Below, piece after piece: positions 52,901-54,395 of a stretch of 64,000 bases of DNA. The notes under the pieces are model-generated. The model saw nothing but the letters and a program-made list of their open reading frames with translations. It searched no databases and had not been told where the DNA came from. Position 1 is the first letter of the stretch; every line of letters starts with the position of its first letter. The position numbers and the translations under genes were made by a program. This DNA comes from Nephrocerus scutellatus (lineage: Eukaryota > Arthropoda > Insecta > Diptera > Pipunculidae), in contig OX352761.1 in the NCBI GenBank assembly GCA_947095585.1, positions 138,662,277-138,726,276 of the forward strand, read 5' to 3'.

Positions 52901-54129
52901 TTGAACGCGACGCAGTTGTTGCATGAATTCAATGCTCAGCATTTTGCGTTTATTCGATGCTAATTGCGAGCAAACATACCCTTCCCTTTCTCCAGCGGTT
53001 GCCTGTCAACGAAATTTTGATTCCGTCTCATTTAATTTTGTTTCAAAAATTAGGTGGCATGCCGGAAAAATGCATGGCCTTTGGACAGATCCACTCTTTA
53101 CACGTGCGTTACCCAATACACGGATCCAGATGATATCGAGGAACGACCACCAACGGTAAGTTAGTTATTGTTTTGCAAAGAGCAACGAGCACCACTTCCA
53201 CATTGTGGAAGAAAGTTTGCTCTGTGGTTAAGTCAAACTTCGTTATGTATGTCGGCTGGTGGGTTGGCCGGTGCCAGAGCACCGTAAGCAAGCAAGCTCG
53301 AGCAGCAAACGCCTCACGATGCCAAAAAGACGCGCGCAAAATGATGATTTCCATATCCGACAAACGAGCAACTCTCGGTGCTCTGGAGCACCAGCAAACA
53401 CCATTGGAAAATTTGCCGATTCCGAGGCAACAAAATTTAGTAATTACGAATTCTGTTTGCTTTTTAATTTGTCTTTCCTTCCTGCGTTTCTTCATTGTCT
53501 GCTCCACACGGACTTGGTGCATCACCGTTGGGCGCAAAGGGCTGCTATATCCAAGGTTTATACATCGAGGGAGCTAGATGGGATTTAAAGAGTAATCAAC
53601 TTGCACGGTCCCATCCGAAAGTGTTGGTCGAGGAGCTACCAATTTTATCGGTGGTACCCATCGAGGTGCATAGACTTAAACTGCAGGTGTGTATAAAGTG
53701 CATAAAGTGTGGTTGTTGTGTTGGTTCGTTTGTTTCGTTGTTGGGTTTTTTGTGGTGCGGTTTTTTTTGTCGGGCAGCCATGTGGATGTGACAAGAAGGA
53801 CTAATGCTGTCCTGCATTGGGGTTAGCGGTTAAATCCGGCTGCCCCTTGTAATGAAGTAGTAAATTATAACGCTTTTTTGACGTTTAATTTGTGTTGTTT
53901 CTGATGGTTGACGGTTGTTTTACCGCGCACTTTAATTCATTTGTTTTAATAGAAATTTTCATTTTTTTCCATTTACACACAGAATACTTTCCGGGCACCG
54001 GTGTACACAACGTCAGAGCGACGAAACGCCATGGGCATTGGTCTAGTCTTTGAGGCTGATCTGGCAACAAGTGAGGATTTAAGTCACTGGGCTCTGCAAA
54101 GTGTTTGCCTCACGTTGAACCAGGATTAA
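4828..54129 (+). CDS. DNAH10: Axonemal dynein heavy chain, DNAH10 type (inner arm I1/f), 3' half, 31 exons
   Basis: Motor heavy chain of the two-headed inner-arm dynein I1/f, an AAA+ ATPase that slides microtubule doublets in cilia and sperm tails. Joined exons: 4828-4938, 6098-6241, 6540-6680, 10010-10246, 10811-11119, 11235-11327, 11449-11609, 14689-15016, 16426-16614, 16848-16986, 17338-17537, 17746-17923, 18442-18572, 18766-18908, 20904-21108, 21181-21340, 21418-22262, 22326-23786, 26035-26106, 26539-26805, 27999-28200, 31818-31960, 32731-32892, 35311-35488, 35587-35718, 38898-39106, 46774-46914, 51785-51889, 53054-53155, 53540-53686, 53983-54129. Total 7182 nt: 2393 codons plus stop, all phases compatible. 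Numbered from the first codon here: AAA2 1-210, AAA3 P-loop about 323-330, AAA4 P-loop about 726-734, stalk and microtubule-binding domain about 957-1238, AAA5/AAA6/C-terminus to 2393. Full-length relatives are about 4500 residues, so the N-terminal half lies left of the window. DNAH10 assignment rests on remembered family wording along the whole length. The Drosophila orthologue is probably Dhc98D, but I am unsure of that symbol. Confidence 0.95.
4939..6097 (+). other. DNAH10 intron, no element recognised
   Basis: Left part (to about 5230) is AT-rich. From about 5270 to 6080 composition is clearly richer in G+C with several open stretches (for example 5235-5537), yet no frame resembles a known family. 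Confidence 0.5.
6098..6241 (+). CDS. DNAH10: DNAH10 exon 2 (AAA2 Walker B)
   Basis: 48 codons, phase 0 to 0, acceptor cccacag, donor gtaagc. Carries the AAA2 Walker B and following helix: [19 protein letters not shown] and [12 protein letters not shown]. These are near-invariant in axonemal dyneins. Confidence 0.97.
6540..6680 (+). CDS. DNAH10: DNAH10 exon 3 (AAA2 sensor region)
   Basis: 47 codons, phase 0 to 0, acceptor ttgttgcag, donor gtatgt. Contains [20 protein letters not shown], the conserved sensor/arginine stretch of AAA2, then a Trp-rich segment leading towards AAA3. Confidence 0.97.
6736..7024 (+). mobile_element. tRNA-derived SINE, copy S1
   Basis: Degenerate tRNA-like head, then the shared body: CACCAAAATTA, TCTCGCGAATGTCTGACAAA, ATTAAATTGTACGTCCCTTC, TTGGACCGCAACGGTCTGTC, and an ATT-rich tail (7008-7024). 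Sense orientation relative to DNAH10. Same family as seven other copies in the window. Confidence 0.85.
7025..7970 (+). other. Intron DNA between SINE S1 and a LINE
   Basis: AT-rich, no exon or recognisable repeat. The part after about 7620 may be the poorly preserved 5' side of the LINE that follows. Confidence 0.4.
7975..9560 (+). mobile_element. CR1/Jockey-like LINE relic (reverse transcriptase)
   Basis: Across three frames: [50 protein letters not shown], then [11 protein letters not shown] sequence near 8645, and [25 protein letters not shown]-type thumb and [12 protein letters not shown] towards 9340. Many frameshifts. A fragment of the same element (matching about 9165-9330) sits inside the SINE at 20161-20586. 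Confidence 0.85.
10010..10246 (+). CDS. DNAH10: DNAH10 exon 4 (AAA2-AAA3 linker)
   Basis: 79 codons, phase 0 to 0, acceptor ttcctaaag, donor gtgggt. Begins [13 protein letters not shown] and ends DVLECGFIE. Helical region between AAA2 and AAA3, less conserved. The following exon continues directly with VYGSLGA, as in DNAH10. The preceding intron (3.3 kb) holds a SINE and a LINE relic. Confidence 0.92.
10247..10810 (+). other. DNAH10 intron, nothing recognised
   Basis: AT-rich intron with short T runs (10655-10670) and no sign of exon, RNA gene or mobile element. Confidence 0.6.
10811..11119 (+). CDS. DNAH10: DNAH10 exon 5 (start of AAA3)
   Basis: 103 codons, phase 0 to 0, donor gtatgt. The acceptor (tatcctgaag at 10801-10810) has a modest pyrimidine tract. 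Reads [20 protein letters not shown], then [16 protein letters not shown] and the VPEYLHD block found just before the AAA3 P-loop in axonemal heavy chains. Confidence 0.93.
11235..11327 (+). CDS. DNAH10: DNAH10 exon 6 (AAA3 Walker A)
   Basis: 31 codons, phase 0, acceptor atatgcag, donor gtaagt. Encodes the AAA3 P-loop GETGTSKT (11259-11282), an intact nucleotide-binding motif of the usual GExGTSKT type. Confidence 0.97.
11449..11609 (+). CDS. DNAH10: DNAH10 exon 7 (AAA3 Walker B)
   Basis: 53 codons plus 2 nt, acceptor atccacag, donor gtgagt inside a GA|A codon. Carries [36 protein letters not shown] and the Walker [13 protein letters not shown]. Confidence 0.97.
11940..13392 (+). mobile_element. 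I/Loa-like LINE relic with RNase H domain
   Basis: In order: reverse transcriptase thumb ([19 protein letters not shown] at 12067; [19 protein letters not shown]), RNase H ([43 protein letters not shown]) and the Cys/His tail ([18 protein letters not shown], then CSCPA). Ends in ACCTACCTACCTA (13380-13392), where the Tc1-type element begins. Frameshifts and stops throughout. Confidence 0.88.
13393..14450 (+). mobile_element. Tc1/IS630-type transposon relic with repeat-rich inverted ends
   Basis: Left end (13393-13475) has CAATTGTAATTCAGATTC motifs. The right end (14230-14450) has the same words inverted (ATCTGAATTACAATTGG) and finishes AAAAGGTGTA. Between them, 13639-13720 reads [18 protein letters not shown], the DDE-transposase catalytic C-terminal signature of Tc1/IS630-type enzymes. 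[15 protein letters not shown] and [12 protein letters not shown] near 13795-13895 give the usual C-terminal tail. A SINE is inserted at 13912. Most of the transposase is deleted. Confidence 0.75.
13912..14215 (+). mobile_element. tRNA-derived SINE, copy S2 (best-preserved head)
   Basis: Head GCCGTGGCTCAGTGGATAAG matches a tRNA A box (TGGCTCAGTGG) and GTGGTTCGAATCCC a B box, so it derives from a tRNA and would carry an internal Pol III promoter. The body continues with the shared 3' region to CTGTCGCGCCGAATATTATT. About 300 nt. Not a functional tRNA: the acceptor stem does not close. Confidence 0.92.
14689..15016 (+). CDS. DNAH10: DNAH10 exon 8 (AAA3 C-terminal half)
   Basis: Starts by completing the split Glu codon and continues [18 protein letters not shown]. 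Contains [20 protein letters not shown], the arginine-finger region of AAA3, and SIFKGHL. Donor is gtttgt, slightly off consensus. Ends phase 0. Confidence 0.97.
15017..16425 (+). other. DNAH10 intron, microsatellite only
   Basis: No exon or mobile element seen; contains the CA microsatellite. Open frames around it (15453-15772, both strands) are produced by the repeat. Confidence 0.6.
15709..15734. repeat. (CA)13 microsatellite
   Basis: Thirteen uninterrupted CA units inside an intron; a likely polymorphic marker. Confidence 0.97.
16426..16614 (+). CDS. DNAH10: DNAH10 exon 9 (AAA3 lid)
   Basis: 63 codons, phase 0, acceptor atccgcag, donor gtacgt. Diagnostic [19 protein letters not shown] followed by [18 protein letters not shown]. 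Confidence 0.97.
16848..16986 (+). CDS. DNAH10: DNAH10 exon 10 (AAA3-AAA4 linker)
   Basis: 46 codons plus 1 nt, acceptor tatttag, donor gtaaat. Poorly conserved acidic linker ([17 protein letters not shown], then [18 protein letters not shown]), accepted because phase and position fit both neighbours. Confidence 0.85.
17338..17537 (+). CDS. DNAH10: DNAH10 exon 11 (AAA3-AAA4 linker)
   Basis: Starts phase 1 (split Gly), ends phase 0 at donor gtaagc. Variable Ala/Glu-rich start, then [12 protein letters not shown] and [12 protein letters not shown], the 'DPxLFGDFR...YED' block before AAA4. Confidence 0.94.
17746..17923 (+). CDS. DNAH10: DNAH10 exon 12 (AAA4 Walker A)
   Basis: 59 codons plus 1 nt, acceptor tctgcag, donor gtaagt. 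Reads [20 protein letters not shown] and the AAA4 P-loop GVGGCGKKS (17869-17895). The family usually has GVGGSGKQS, so S and Q are substituted, but the essential Gly and Lys are kept. Confidence 0.97.
18115..18285. repeat. AT-rich inverted repeat in intron
   Basis: CCAAATATAAAATCCCAAAA and following bases (18125-18165) are roughly the reverse complement of 18238-18282 (TTGGGATTTTG words). Could fold into a hairpin with a loop of about 70 nt or be an old MITE. No target-site duplication seen. Confidence 0.5.
18442..18572 (+). CDS. DNAH10: DNAH10 exon 13 (AAA4, altered Walker B)
   Basis: Begins phase 1 and ends phase 0 at donor gtgagt. Reads [12 protein letters not shown] and VVFLFTAAQ. Where relatives have FLFTDA(Q/H), the Asp codon is GCA (Ala) at 18564-18566, so the AAA4 Walker B acid is missing in this copy. 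Confidence 0.95.
18766..18908 (+). CDS. DNAH10: DNAH10 exon 14 (AAA4)
   Basis: 47 codons plus 2 nt, acceptor aattacag, donor gtgagt. Conserved [18 protein letters not shown] and DEEKDTI. The 2.0-kb intron that follows carries an antisense LINE, a nested SINE and a TIR-element copy. Confidence 0.97.
19030..19830 (-). mobile_element. Antisense LINE fragment with RNase H
   Basis: Reverse complement reads [19 protein letters not shown] and, after a frameshift, [18 protein letters not shown], both core RNase H motifs of I-like LINEs. The left part (19400-19830) is too decayed to assign but is continuous with it. Confidence 0.75.
20161..20586 (-). mobile_element. tRNA-derived SINE, copy S4, interrupted by a LINE fragment
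   Basis: Antisense SINE with the 3' ATT tail at 20161 and the head near 20586. It is flanked by a 10-nt direct repeat CCTAAAAGTA at 20149-20158 and 20587-20596, a target-site duplication. The middle (about 20276-20428) is replaced by sequence matching the LINE at 9165-9330. Confidence 0.88.
20276..20428 (+). mobile_element. LINE fragment nested in SINE S4
   Basis: GACGAAATGTAGGAGCTT through ACCTTAAAATTTTTTTCATG follows 9165-9330 with small differences and a deletion. It sits where other SINE copies have GATCCAAACGGCGAA. Confidence 0.75.
20627..20850 (-). repeat. Antisense copy of the ACACATGTGT element
   Basis: CCCACATGTGTATCTCCGAC (20738-20757), the GTTGTCGTCGG-type flank and the CCCATATAATTTT end correspond in reverse complement to the elements at 27255-27720 and 59603-60061. 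Only about one internal unit is kept. Confidence 0.7.
20904..21108 (+). CDS. DNAH10: DNAH10 exon 15 (AAA4 end)
   Basis: Completes a split Lys codon, ends phase 0 at donor gtaaaa. Contains [19 protein letters not shown], then [17 protein letters not shown] and AVAEIFL, standard for the end of AAA4. Confidence 0.97.
21181..21340 (+). CDS. DNAH10: DNAH10 exon 16 (approach to stalk)
   Basis: 53 codons plus 1 nt, acceptor tttttaacag, donor gtaagt. Reads [12 protein letters not shown] and the hallmark [15 protein letters not shown] just before the stalk coiled coil. Confidence 0.97.
21418..22262 (+). CDS. DNAH10: DNAH10 exon 17 (stalk coiled coil and microtubule-binding domain)
   Basis: 281 codons after a split Glu, donor gtaagt. 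First half is the ascending coiled coil (heptads rich in Glu, Lys and Ala, ending about 21760). The globular microtubule-binding domain follows, with [20 protein letters not shown] (21810-21869) and [13 protein letters not shown]. The descending coiled coil runs from about 22070 to the donor. Length matches the family, so stalk register is probably preserved. A long antisense open frame opposite it is a composition shadow. Confidence 0.97.
22326..23786 (+). CDS. DNAH10: DNAH10 exon 18 (AAA5, largest exon)
   Basis: 487 codons, phase 0 to 0. Acceptor cactgcag is good; donor gtctgt is weak. Starts [14 protein letters not shown], then [32 protein letters not shown], the [13 protein letters not shown] block, [36 protein letters not shown], and ends near the AAA6 boundary with [14 protein letters not shown]. 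All are hallmark AAA5-AAA6 dynein segments. GC content is visibly higher than in the flanking introns. Confidence 0.98.
23787..26034 (+). other. DNAH10 intron, no family recognised
   Basis: 2.2 kb of AT-rich sequence. A 73-codon minus-strand frame (25044-24823, [19 protein letters not shown]) lies in a more GC-rich patch and may be a transposon scrap. I found no supporting motif. Confidence 0.45.
26035..26106 (+). CDS. DNAH10: DNAH10 exon 19 (micro-exon with GC donor)
   Basis: 24 codons reading [16 protein letters not shown] and CNSFQ, joining exactly to [12 protein letters not shown] in the next exon as in relatives. The exon end CAG is followed by gcatgt rather than gt, so the intron 26107-26538 is GC-AG. 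A GT donor 4 nt downstream would create an immediate stop. Confidence 0.9.
26107..26538 (+). other. GC-AG intron of DNAH10
   Basis: Begins gcatgt directly after CAG and ends catcacag. The protein continues without gap from CNSFQ to KLMFLRCF, which fixes both edges. Confidence 0.85.
26539..26805 (+). CDS. DNAH10: DNAH10 exon 20 (AAA6 region)
   Basis: 89 codons, phase 0, acceptor catcacag, donor gtaaga. Reads [35 protein letters not shown] and SLGQGQEK, the classic start of the C-terminal dynein motor region. Confidence 0.98.
27255..27720 (+). mobile_element. TIR element with internal ~110-nt tandem units, copy A
   Basis: Starts AAATTCTCTAAACGGAGA and ends TATTAATAGGGAATTTA, which is inverted-repeat related. 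Four internal units each carry GATACACATGTGT (or CACACATGCGTG) followed by AAAATCGGGT and an AT stretch, then a GGGCTCTGGG-type block. No coding capacity. Confidence 0.75.
27999..28200 (+). CDS. DNAH10: DNAH10 exon 21 (AAA6)
   Basis: 67 codons plus 1 nt, acceptor ctatctag, donor gtaggt. Reads [17 protein letters not shown] and [20 protein letters not shown], invariant across axonemal heavy chains. Confidence 0.98.
28457..28654 (+). mobile_element. MITE family B, copy 1
   Basis: About 190 nt bounded by TTTTTCACACGCCCA and TGGTCGTGTGAAAAA, near-perfect inverted termini. Internal CCGGTTTAGCAGAAAACCCGG palindrome. Shares about 190 nt with 40187-40387. Confidence 0.85.
29088..29352 (+). mobile_element. 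tRNA-derived SINE, copy S3
   Basis: Head GCGCCGTGGCTCAGTGGAAA with B box GGGTTCGAATCCCAGTAA, then the common body to CTGTCGCGCCGAATATTATT. Lies directly upstream of a mariner transposase fragment. Confidence 0.92.
29390..29725 (+). mobile_element. Mariner transposase relic, C-terminal part
   Basis: Reads [19 protein letters not shown], then MWFKKK (where relatives have the catalytic QDGA) and, after a frameshift, [19 protein letters not shown], corresponding to the PRSCDLTPLDFFLWG catalytic-Asp motif of mariner-type enzymes. Stops and frameshifts; dead. Confidence 0.8.
30005..30650. repeat. TTGACG minisatellite
   Basis: About 650 nt of imperfect tandem modules, mainly TTGACGAAGTGATCC (15 nt), TTGACGTGAGCC or TTGACGTGAACT (12 nt) and TTGACGTGCC (10 nt), often arranged as a composite of about 37 nt. 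Minus strand gives a spurious repeated peptide ([15 protein letters not shown]). Confidence 0.93.
30665..31817 (+). other. Rest of DNAH10 intron, nothing recognised
   Basis: AT-rich, no motif-bearing frame. The 95-codon frame at 30710-30997 shows no family resemblance. Confidence 0.55.
31818..31960 (+). CDS. DNAH10: DNAH10 exon 22
   Basis: Completes a split Val, then [18 protein letters not shown] and [15 protein letters not shown]. Acceptor catcaacag, donor gtaatt (weak +5). The preceding 3.6-kb intron holds a MITE, a SINE, a mariner relic and a minisatellite. Confidence 0.97.
31961..32730 (+). other. DNAH10 intron, nothing recognised
   Basis: Ordinary intron sequence with a T/G-rich tract at 32638-32675 before the acceptor. 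Confidence 0.6.
32731..32892 (+). CDS. DNAH10: DNAH10 exon 23
   Basis: 54 codons, phase 0, acceptor gatgtag, donor gtgagt. Reads [20 protein letters not shown] and [12 protein letters not shown]. The upstream intron ends in a long T/G-rich tract (32638-32675). Confidence 0.98.
33455..33515 (-). repeat. 60-nt match to the ACTAG family interior
   Basis: Reverse complement CTTAGCCCACCTTATTGGCG and the following bases through TTTCCCTTGGCAATAA match 59215-59270. A fragment of the ACTAG-ended repeat family without its end. Confidence 0.7.
33695..34010 (-). mobile_element. Mariner transposase relic, N-terminal part
   Basis: Minus strand reads [19 protein letters not shown], then in a second frame [13 protein letters not shown] and [20 protein letters not shown] followed by LKISEIA, the paired helix-turn-helix arrangement of mariner transposases. 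Multiple frameshifts. Confidence 0.65.
34275..34426. mobile_element. MITE family A
   Basis: 152 nt with near-perfect 26-nt inverted termini: AAAACTAGCGGCGGATAAAC at the left, and the right end is its reverse complement with one T for A change. No coding capacity. No clear target-site duplication. Confidence 0.88.
34440..34660 (-). mobile_element. tRNA-derived SINE, copy S5 (head missing)
   Basis: Antisense body from AATATTCGGCACGACAGACC to GCGAGAGGTGGGACACCG. The tRNA-like head is absent. Confidence 0.88.
34688..34935 (+). mobile_element. tRNA-derived SINE, copy S6 (diverged)
   Basis: TCGTTGCTCAATGGTTAG head, B-box-like ATAGATCGAATCC, then ATCTAACAAACGTGCGAGAG and CATTGTAGGTCACTTC. Clearly the same layout but the most diverged copy; it lies in inverted orientation just after S5. 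Confidence 0.7.
35311..35488 (+). CDS. DNAH10: DNAH10 exon 24
   Basis: 59 codons plus 1 nt, acceptor aacttttcag, donor gtaaat. Reads [20 protein letters not shown] and [12 protein letters not shown], the standard 'GGR..D..DRR' block of the C-terminal domain. Confidence 0.98.
35587..35718 (+). CDS. DNAH10: DNAH10 exon 25
   Basis: Phase 1 to phase 1, acceptor ccttttag, donor gtaagc. Reads [20 protein letters not shown] and LIELQPQTG. The intron between it and exon 24 is only 98 nt. Confidence 0.98.
36061..37085 (+). repeat. ACTAG-ended repeat family, long copy
   Basis: Starts ACTAGCTGAAATACCCGGCT. The presumed other end near 37010-37085 (GAAAGCGATCGGTTGAAGGG, then CATACATACAAACTTTCAGT and TTATTTACATAG) resembles the 3' end of the short copy at 59133-59440. 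No coding motif. Confidence 0.5.
37235..37350 (+). repeat. Single unit of the 'ACGACCTAGAG' repeat
   Basis: TTGAGGTCCTTTTTAACCAG, CACGACCTAGAGAGCTGAAA and TATTCCGCGTGCG match units of the tandem block at 58230-58740. Confidence 0.7.
37805..37975 (+). mobile_element. tRNA-derived SINE, copy S7 (5' truncated)
   Basis: Begins in the body (GAATATCTGACAAACGTTCG) and runs to GGACCACAACGGTCTGTAGC and AATACTATAAATAAAT. Confidence 0.8.
38898..39106 (+). CDS. DNAH10: DNAH10 exon 26
   Basis: Completes a split Gly, then [31 protein letters not shown] and [10 protein letters not shown]. Acceptor catcaacag, donor gtgggt, phase 0. Followed by the largest intron in the window (7.7 kb). Confidence 0.97.
39587..39702. 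repeat. 58-nt tandem duplication
   Basis: GTGTCATCACTGGACACTGT occurs at 39597 and 39655, both followed by CTCATAGG(T/C)AGGC. Period 58 nt, two copies, near-identical, so recent. Confidence 0.9.
39720..40990 (-). mobile_element. Antisense Jockey/CR1-like LINE relic, split by a MITE
   Basis: Minus strand from 40990: [29 protein letters not shown] region, [20 protein letters not shown] and [10 protein letters not shown]; then the MITE (40387-40187); then the thumb with [20 protein letters not shown] (about 39870-39930). Frameshifts throughout. Confidence 0.8.
40187..40387. mobile_element. MITE family B, copy 2 (inside a LINE)
   Basis: TTTTTCCCACGACCATACAC at the left and TTTTGGTCGTGTGAAAAA at the right, about 200 nt, internally similar to 28457-28654 (ATAACCTACCCTCGAAAGTA, GCATTGCGCATAACCGGTTA). 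Confidence 0.88.
40991..43627 (+). other. Middle of the 7.7-kb DNAH10 intron, nothing recognised
   Basis: AT-rich. Open frames on both strands (for example 42329-42642) have no family motif or splice context. Confidence 0.5.
43628..43735 (+). repeat. ACTAG-ended repeat family, fragment
   Basis: ACTAGCGGAAAAAATTACCG then GCGTTTCCTTGCCGCCCCAT and CAACCAACTGTCCACC; same end as at 36061, 59133 and (inverted) 59577. Confidence 0.7.
43850..45430 (+). mobile_element. Non-LTR retrotransposon fragment, copy 2 (reverse transcriptase)
   Basis: Same family as 2400-3860: [109 protein letters not shown] and [18 protein letters not shown]. Better preserved than copy 1 but with stops and frameshifts. Abuts a Tigger relic. 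Confidence 0.9.
45465..46020 (+). mobile_element. Tigger/jerky-type (pogo) transposase relic
   Basis: [36 protein letters not shown] and [16 protein letters not shown] form the CENP-B-like helix-turn-helix region. [13 protein letters not shown] and [12 protein letters not shown] come from the DDE domain. Several stops and frameshifts, so dead. Confidence 0.85.
46021..46773 (+). other. End of the 7.7-kb intron, imperfect AT repeats
   Basis: Two related words (GCATTTCACAATATGAAATA at about 46373 and GCATTTCATAATATGGAATA at about 46511) suggest an old repeat; no exon. Confidence 0.45.
46774..46914 (+). CDS. DNAH10: DNAH10 exon 27
   Basis: 47 codons, phase 0, acceptor tctaccag, donor gtaaat. 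Reads [15 protein letters not shown] and [19 protein letters not shown], matching the family's GEVGMS...IPxxWRxLAP block. Confidence 0.97.
46915..48945 (+). other. DNAH10 intron, nothing recognised
   Basis: Left part of a 4.9-kb intron. No motif-bearing open frame or known repeat seen. Confidence 0.5.
48950..49960 (-). mobile_element. Antisense non-LTR retrotransposon, endonuclease fused to RT linker by deletion
   Basis: Minus strand begins [20 protein letters not shown] (AP-endonuclease start), passes ISDKIILARF, then [40 protein letters not shown] and [10 protein letters not shown], the helical region before the reverse transcriptase. Most of the endonuclease domain is deleted. Confidence 0.85.
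50600..51345. repeat. G-rich TTGAGG minisatellite
   Basis: About 750 nt of short imperfect units around GGTCTTGAGG with runs of 3-6 G, almost devoid of C runs on the plus strand. Unit length varies (about 12-20 nt). Confidence 0.93.
51785..51889 (+). CDS. DNAH10: DNAH10 exon 28
   Basis: 35 codons, phase 0, acceptor ttcacag, donor gtaagt. Reads [20 protein letters not shown], a signature of the dynein C-terminal domain. Confidence 0.98.
51890..53053 (+). other. DNAH10 intron with C homopolymer
   Basis: Contains a 13-C run at 52342-52354; otherwise no feature recognised. Confidence 0.6.
53054..53155 (+). CDS. DNAH10: DNAH10 exon 29 (short)
   Basis: 34 codons found only by homology: [19 protein letters not shown] then [15 protein letters not shown]. 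Acceptor aaaattag, donor gtaagt, phase 0. A longer open frame in another register overlaps it and is a shadow. Confidence 0.93.
53540..53686 (+). CDS. DNAH10: DNAH10 exon 30
   Basis: 49 codons, phase 0. Reads [16 protein letters not shown] and [20 protein letters not shown]. Donor gtgtgt. The best in-phase acceptor is gcgcaaag at 53532-53539, which lacks a good pyrimidine tract, so the exact 5' edge is the least certain in the gene. Confidence 0.9.
53983..54129 (+). CDS. DNAH10: DNAH10 terminal exon 31
   Basis: 48 codons plus TAA (54127-54129), acceptor cacacag. Reads [38 protein letters not shown] and the usual end VCLTLNQD. Candidate AATAAA poly(A) signals follow at 54316-54321 and 54390-54395. 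Confidence 0.98.
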   Translation, partial: NTFRAPVYTTSERRNAMGIGLVFEADLATSEDLSHWALQSVCLTLNQD

Positions 54130-54315
54130 ATTGTCGGCTGCTGTGTGGATGGATGAGGAGCATGTATGTTTTGACGACTTACCAAGTTGCTTTCTGATTC
54201 AACCGACGATGTAACTGGGACGGCGTGGGCTGTGTGGCATCACTTTGATGATGCTGATTGTTTGTTTATGCGTTTACGTTTACGTTTATATGCCTTTCTG
54301 CGTTGTGCCTTAACG

Positions 54316-54395
54316 AATAAAACACATTCGCACCACGTACACGTATACTGTCTCGTTTGTTTGTATCGTGTGCAATTTTGGTTTTTTTGAATAAA
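54316..54395 (+). terminator. Candidate poly(A) signals of DNAH10
   Basis: Two AATAAA hexamers, at 54316-54321 and 54390-54395, lie 187 and 261 nt after the dynein stop. AATAAA is common in such AT-rich DNA, so cDNA is needed to choose. Confidence 0.4.

Noticed and set aside
53109..53588. Overlapping frames of 100-140 codons on both strands near exons 29-30
   Set aside because: They cross dynein splice sites and have no family wording; the dynein frame explains the coding signal.
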